DNA from: Isoetes taiwanensis | Lineage: Eukaryota > Streptophyta > Lycopodiopsida > Isoetales > Isoetaceae | Direction of reading: 5' to 3' | DNA length: 64,000 bases | NCBI GenBank assembly: GCA_021234155.1 | Contig: JAJEKV010000034.1 | Span: forward strand, 5,222,028-5,286,027 | Part shown: positions 57,307 to 64,000 of the stretch, piece by piece | Layout: every line of letters begins with the position of its first letter | Position numbering within the stretch: position 1 is the stretch's first letter | Made by a program: the position numbers and the translations under genes | Notes under the pieces: generated by a model | What the model was told of the DNA's origin: nothing | The model's database searches: none | Seen by the model: the letters and a program-made list of their open reading frames with translations, nothing else

Positions 57307-59778
57307 CTACATGTATTTGGATTTTCCCCTTTGGAAAAAAGTTACACCTAGTCAATTTAATCCCCAAGGTTATTGAAACTATGCCCAATTAGAATGCATG
57401 ACATCTAGTTTATGCCAATCTGTCTATCTATCTTTGTTCAAGTAGTCAGTATGTGCAAATACACTAATCAATCGCTAAATTATTGTCATTCATGCATTAT
57501 GCCTTTTAACAAATATCATTACAATTATTCGAACATTAAATAAGACATAGCGCACATGCAAATAACAACATAAAACAACGGCATATTAAAATTATTGTGC
57601 AACCGGCATGGTGAAGCTATTAGCGGTATATATGTAACAAGCTAGCTTTTACAATCTGTGGCAATACTATTTATAGCAACCATCAAAAGGCTGGCTTTTA
57701 ATCAAAGAGCCTAACTGTGCAGAAAGCACCAAGTTGCACTGGTTCATCATGCAAATTATTATGAGATACTAACATACCGACCTAGAGAGGAGACCCTCTC
57801 ATATCAAGATCCCAAATCTACGATACAATATAAAGATGTAGGTTTCAACATCATGCAAAGGAGAAGTAGATTTGATGCTAAAAGTACATCGAGATAGCAT
57901 GCCTAATTTAAGAACCTATTTCTAGCAAGAGCTTATGTCATGAATATTGAGACCTGTTTCTGGGTACAACAAATGCTAAGCAATTTGCTAAGCTACATTA
58001 GAACCATCACACCTATTTTACATCACTAAATAACATAAGTGCTATTCTCGATGAGCAAGCAGATATCCAAAATAGTTGCAAATAATGCATCCGTATTTAT
58101 TGTGGAAAAAAGCATCAATTAAAATAACTTAGGCAGACCTGAGTGAAGCCCTTTGTGCCAGCTTTATGTCATGCGCATTGTGCATTTATTTGACAAGAAG
58201 ACTATTGTCTGTAGCTCCATCATTGTCTTGTATTTCCAATGTAGCATCAGCTGAATGTTTAGATGACTCTTTGCATTGCTCATTATCGTGAGATTTTCAA
58301 CCTTTGGATTACAAGCGTGGGCAATATGGTAATGTGGCAAATAGATGCCTATACAATTTGACTATCTAAACCGCAGAAAAAAATCGGAATATCTATTGAC
58401 ACTGCTCAGCCCAGCAAAGAACTATACCCTTCTTAGCTAAGCAGGGTATCAGATCTAAAGCTCAATAGAGCAATCTCATGCAAACCCAATAAATCCACAT
58501 GTCTACTCTATTGTTACCTTAAATATCCTCTTAGCTTATGCTAGTTCTAAATCCACCAAGGGACAATGCAAATGCTCAGTACATGCTGGACCAGCTCTCA
58601 TATATTCAGTGCATAACACAATCATCTAGAATAAGCAGATCTAAAATCTCTATGACTGTACCAACTGGACTTAGCTTAATGCAATAAATTAGAGCAAATT
58701 AATATTAAGCTATCAATGTAATTTTTCCAGCTTCGTAATGGAATGGAGTATTACTATTTTATTACAATGAATTAACATAAAAGACCAGCAAACCTGTTGA
58801 GCTTGATCCATAGTGCCAATGCCATAAGTAGATGTGTTGATGTCCTTTTTGTGGTGAATCCGTCATAGTTGCTCAACTCCAGTCCACTACACTGGCTTTA
58901 TAATCTCTATTTGAGCAGTTGAGTTTGGATCTGTTGCCATCTCCATCGTCTACAGAGTTTACCATGGATCTACGGCAATCGTTTGCACTCCTCTGATCAA
59001 CCCTTGGGCTAGAAGCAAGATGATTCTGCCTTAATAAATATGTGCTAACCACAACCTATCTGTAAGGCGCTGTGCATAATCCCTGTTATTATGCTACTTA
59101 TTTCTAAACTGGGTGCACCCTGAACTACCACAGTCGTTGGATCTGTCGATCCTACGGCCCATATTGTATGTTGGAGCCTCAGGGTGCCTCTCGTTTCGCT
59201 TATGCTCAGTTATGATGGGGTTTCCTATGATTTTGAAATGTCAAATACGAGTTTGCCTAAGGTTTTGATGCGATATCGAGACTCTATACGGCTTTGTATA
59301 CGGATTTAGAAGATGTATTTGGGTCTTGAACCTCTACCAAAAAAAACTCAATATCCGATAAGTCTACATTAACCAACATTTCTCTATGAGCTCATGTAAC
59401 TATTTTCTATCTTGAGTCTATGTTTTTTTTTTCTTTTTTTTTTTTTTTTTATAACAACCCATTCAATTATCTTAGGAATATATGGCCTATGGTTCTAAGA
59501 TTTGTCATTTTAACATCCATATGAAATCCCCCTGGAACCCCCTGTTATTATGCTATTATGCTCAGTTATGATGGGGTTTCCTATGATTTTGAAATGTCAA
59601 ATACGAGTTTGCCTAAGGTTTTGATGCGATATCGAGACTCTATACGGCTTTGTATCACATTTAGAAGATGTAATCTCTGGGGTCTTGAACCTCTACCAAA
59701 AAAAAACTCAATATCTGATAAGTCTACATTAACCAACATTTCTCTATTTGCTCATGTAACTATTTTTTATCTTGAGTC

Positions 59779-59814
<36 letters not shown>

Positions 59815-62117
59815 CAACCCATTCAATTATCTTAGGAATATATGGCCTATGGTTCTAAGATTTGTCATTTTAACATCCATATGAAATCCCCCTGGAACCC
59901 CCTGTTATTATGCTACTTATTTGTTCTTTTATAAACCAGAGGCCTGCCCTTGCTACCGTCAGTACCAGGATGTGCGCTTTAGATCCATACCTAAAAGAGG
60001 CCATGCTTAGGAGTCCCAGACAAACGAATTCCCTTGCAAAAGTTCCAGGTCAAAAAACCTAAATCGGCATGGTAGATCAGCATATATCCGAAATCCTACC
60101 TTTTTCTAAACTTGCTATTTCTTTTTCCATATCTTTGTCACTATTTGCAAAAGCCATTAGTCATACAATATAATCATATACTTTATTTCAATATCTCTTA
60201 ATTATTACCCTAGCAGCTCTTGAATATGAGATTATGTCTTAGAATGTTTTCTCTGTCCTTCAGACCATGTTTGCTCCTTGTGTAATCAAGTAGGTCATCC
60301 CATGCTTGCCTGCAAGATAACTTCTTGCATATAGATATCTACACTTGGCCAATACTCTTATACTTTTGAAATTTTCCACAACCCTGTCCAATTTTTTTTT
60401 TTATCAATGCCATCAAATTATTTACGTTACTACAATATCTCATCAATATCTCATCATTACCATCGACAAAAGGACATTATAAAATCACGCCTTAGAATTC
60501 TTTCCATGCCTATCGGACCATATTTACTCCTTATGTAACTAAGTATAGTATGCACAGCCATTAATTGTAAAATAAGCATTGTGGATGAAAATAGTACCAT
60601 TGACTTGGCATAAAATCTTTTAATCCACCATGAGCTTTGAGGCCTCGCATGTCAATTTTTTGGAAAGTTCCCCATACATCACTTTACAAACAAACAGTGC
60701 CAACATTTCCCATGTTTATCTGCCACATAAATAAAGATATATGTCTGTATCAAAGTGTACATGCATTTCACCATTAGTTATAATAAAAAGCACGCGCCTC
60801 CCTGGTAGGTCGGGGTGGGCCATTAATCATAAATAGAGTTAGCAACAAAGGAGAGTGCGTAGGACCTTGTTGCCAAAGCCCTACCCTACCTATATTGCCT
60901 AACTCTTATTGTGCAATAAGAGACACGTATTTCTTTTTCTCACAAAGCCAAATGGCAGCATCATAAGCATAAGAATACCCATATACATGAGAGACTCACC
61001 TTCAAGACCTTTTGTAGATATCGGACCAAATCTTCCTTGGAGGCAAGCGTGTATGAGCCGTAGATATCAATCCAAATGTTAGTTGAAAGCCATCAAAATT
61101 TCCATTATAAATCAAGATGCACACAATGTTAGCTGAAAGTCACCAAAAGTTTCGGAGTATCATATTCAAAGGAGCCCAATGGCATTTTTTCACTGAGCCC
61201 AATGGCATTTTCAGCCTATGCCGTGGATTTTCCAGTCTATGCATTATTTGTATCGGAATCATCATTTCCAATGCCAATTCTAATAGATATCCATGTATTA
61301 GTAAGAAATTATAAACACCTGTATTTTAACCATTTTAAGGCCCCTAGTATAACTAGAGAACTGAGTTAATGAAAAAAACCTTTTAAAATCTGTTCAACAG
61401 ACTTTTACCTTCCATGGACTTTTGCAAAGACCTCTTCCGGTCAATATGCAGCCTTAAGCCAAAAACAGGTGTAATTTTGACTTAAGCCTTAAGAATGGTT
61501 AAAATCAAAAAAATATACCACAATCTATAGCCAATAACAATTTCCTTTTGTCAATCATATTAAAAATTTTGTCCAATACATCATATTTACCTTTAGGAGA
61601 GTTCAATAGAACAGTCTACGATTACAAATATTTTGGGATTAATCCCATAGAACTCAGCAGACTTGATATCATAAATATATCTTCAGTGTCATCATGTCGT
61701 ATAGCTTTTCCAACTTGAATAAATAGGAAAACCAACCAAGGAGCAAGAAACCTGGTTACCTGCAGTAGAACCAGAGGACAGTTAGCCTTAATCAGGGTAA
61801 GAGCCTAAGCTACTAACAGGTAAGCTATAGGTTTCTTGAGCTTATCGCCCTTCACCTCATTTGTTAACCCAAACACAATAGAAAGATGTAAATTTGCTGC
61901 AGATTAAATGTACATGTGACAAACCATCAGCATTAATTTAATTATGCATGCACATGCACACAAAAAGGTGAATCCTGGTGGATAGGTCACTAGCGATCTG
62001 CACAGCAAATATGTTCCAGCACATAGCAATTCTGTTCATAGCAACAGTCCGAAAGTACATGTTCACGATCTTAGTAGGCACAGTCCAAAGTATAAGCAAA
62101 CAAATTTCACACAGGCC
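57307..62117 (+). repeat. Tandem array unit E (4.8 kb with 0.84-kb insert)
   Basis: Like unit D but with an insert at 59087-59922 after CATAATCCCTGTT. Confidence 0.9.
59081..59922 (+). mobile_element. Unclassified insert with 23-bp terminal direct repeats and a 356-bp internal duplication
   Basis: Bounded by CCCTGTTATTATGCTACTTATTT at 59081-59103 and 59900-59922. Inside, a 356-bp segment starting TATGCTCAGTTATGATGGGG is present twice in direct order (59201-59556, 59557-59912) with ~95% identity by eye. Each copy holds a T-tract (59423-59450, 59780-59810). No coding motif, no terminal inverted repeat. The other units read CCCTGTTTTTAGAGTTC at this point. Confidence 0.7.
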
Positions 62118-64000
62118 TACATGTATTTCAGATTTTCCCACTGGAAAAAAGTTACACCTAGTCAATTTAACCCAAGGTAATCCTGCACAGAGTCAGGTTG
62201 CAATTGAAACTATGCCCAATTAGAATGCATGACATCTAGTTTATGCCAATCTGTCTATCTATCTTTGTTCAAGTAGCTGTATGTGCAAATACACTAATCA
62301 ACTGCTAAATTATTGTCATTCATGCATTATGCCTTTTAACAAATATCATTACACTGTTCGAACATTAAATAAGACATAACTGCACATGCAAATAACAACG
62401 CAAAACACTGGCATATTAAAATTATTGTGCAACCAGCATGGTGAAGCTATTAGCAGATATGTGTAACAAGCTAGCTTTTACAATCTGTGGCAATACTATT
62501 TATAGCAACCATCAAAAAGGCTGGCTTAATCAAAGAGCCTAACTGTCTGTAGCACCAAGTTGCACTGGTTCATCATGCAAATTATTATGAGATACTAACA
62601 TACCGACCTAGAGAGGAGACCCTCTCATATCAAGATCCCAAATCTACGATACAATATAAAGATGTAGGTTTCAACATCATGCAAAGGAGAAGTAGATTTG
62701 ATGCTAAAAGTACATCAGATAGCATGCACGAATTTAAGAACCTATTTCTAGCAAGAGCTTATGTCATGAATATTGAGACCTGTTTCTGGGTACAACAAAT
62801 GCTAAGCAATTTGCTAAGCTACATTAGAACCATCACACCTATTTTACATCACTAAATAACATAAGTGCTATTCTCGATGAGCAAGCAGATATCCAAAATA
62901 GTTGCAAATAATGCATCCGTATTTATTGTGGAAAAAAGCATCAATTAAAATAACTTAGGCAGACCTGAGTGAAGCCCTTTGTGCCAGCTTTATGTCATGC
63001 GCATTGTGCATTTATTTGACAAGAAGACTATTGTCTGTAGCTCCATCATTGTCTTGTATTTCCAATGTAGCATCAAATTTGAATGTTGTGATGTTTTGCA
63101 TTGCTCATTATCACGTGAGATTTTCAACCTTTGGATTACAATTAGGCAATATGGTAATGTGGCAAATAGATGCCTATACAATTTGACTATCTAAACCCTG
63201 AGAAAAAATCGGAATATCTATTGACCTTTGCTCATTGACAAAGAACTATACCCTTCTTAGCTAAGCAGGGTATCAGATCTAAAGCTCAATAGAGCAATCT
63301 CATGCAAACCCAATAAATCCACATGTCTACTCTATTGTTACCTTAAATATCCTCTTAGCTTATGCTAGTTCTAAATCCACCAAGGGACAATGCAAATGCT
63401 TTCAGCATTACATCTTTGGACCAGCTCTCATATATTGATTGCATAACACAATCATCTAGAATAAGCGGATCTAAAATCTCTATGGATAGTACCTAACTGG
63501 ACTTAGCTTAATGCAATAAATTAGAGCAAATTAATATTAAGCTATCAATGTAATTTTTCCAGCTTCGTAATGGAATGGAGTATTACTATTTTATTACAAT
63601 GAATTAACATAAAAGACCACAAGAAACTGTTGAGCTTGATCCATAGTGCCAATGCCATAAGTAGATGTGTTGATGTCCTTTTGTGGTGAATCCGTCATAG
63701 TTGCTCAACTCCAGTCCACTACAAGCGGCTTTATAATCTCCATTTGGCGGTTGAGTTTGGATCTGTTGCCATCTCCATCGTCTCTGAGTTTACCATGGAT
63801 CTACGGCAATCGTTTGCACTCCTCTGATCAACCCTTGGGCTAGAAGCAAGATGATTACGCCTTAATAAATATGTGCTAACCACAACCTATCTGTAAAGGT
63901 ATTTGTGCATAATCCTTTTTTTAGAGTTCTTTTTATAAACCCGAGGGCTGCGCCCTTGCTACCGTCAGTACCAGGATGTGCGCTTTAGATCCATACCTAA
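62118..64000 (+). repeat. Tandem array unit F (partial, runs off the window)
   Basis: The first ~1.88 kb of the unit, up to the window end. The array therefore extends to the right. Confidence 0.9.

Noticed and set aside
59081-59922. Insert as an LTR retrotransposon or terminal-inverted-repeat transposon
   Set aside because: The 23-bp end repeats are too short for LTRs and there is no inverted repeat, PBS, PPT or coding motif.
28712-64000. Tandem array as ribosomal DNA or a classical centromeric satellite
   Set aside because: No 18S, 5.8S, 25S or 5S signature is visible, and a 4-kb monomer with unique-looking sequence is far longer than usual plant satellites.

Overview
This window looks like heterochromatic, retrotransposon-rich DNA of a land plant. 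The evidence is Ty1/copia and Ty3/gypsy elements (one with a chromodomain), two kinds of LINE, and remnants of two plant-type genes: a receptor-like kinase, and an ABCD-type (plastid ABCD2-like) half-transporter with a GT-AG intron. A non-seed vascular plant such as a fern is possible from the general look of the copia and LINE proteins, but this is only inference. No rRNA, tRNA, CRISPR array or intact host gene was recognised.

Layout. 1-4.5 kb: the end of a decayed Ty3/gypsy polyprotein and non-coding, LTR-like sequence. 4.5-15.3 kb: fragments of a receptor-like kinase locus flank a large APE-type LINE (LINE-0, 4711-~14950). LINE-0 is split by a near-complete minus-strand Ty1/copia element (5905-10941) with both LTRs, a primer-binding site, a polypurine tract and a 5-bp target duplication. 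15.3-18.0 kb: mostly unassigned DNA, with two ABCD2-like exons at 17444-17797. 18.0-25.1 kb: a gypsy solo LTR (18065-19636, target duplication GACGA). Half of this LTR, plus flanking kinase sequence and a 5'-truncated L1-type LINE, forms a 2.7-kb direct tandem duplication. A third half-LTR then runs directly into gypsy internal sequence. 25.1-28.7 kb: that internal region on the minus strand (polypurine tract, chromodomain, integrase, RNase H, reverse transcriptase), badly decayed and cut off at ~28.7 kb.

28.7-64 kb: a direct tandem array with a basic unit of ~4.0 kb, six units (A-F), continuing past the window end. Units A and B each carry the same composite insert at the same site: ~1 kb of degenerate 170-200-bp repeats followed by a ~5-6-kb LINE of the LINE-0 family. 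Their periods are therefore ~10.7 and ~9.9 kb. Unit E carries a different ~0.84-kb insert with a 356-bp internal duplication.

The most striking global signal is that repeat copies differ mainly at and around CAG/CTG (CWG) trinucleotides, often by multi-base replacements or small indels, while long stretches between such sites are identical. The same pattern breaks element ORFs, the copia primer-binding site and the LINE reverse-transcriptase motif. Systematic consensus error at CHG-methylated cytosines is the simplest explanation; real mutation focused on methylated CWG is the interesting alternative. Either way, many of the frameshifts here should not be taken as true pseudogenisation until checked.
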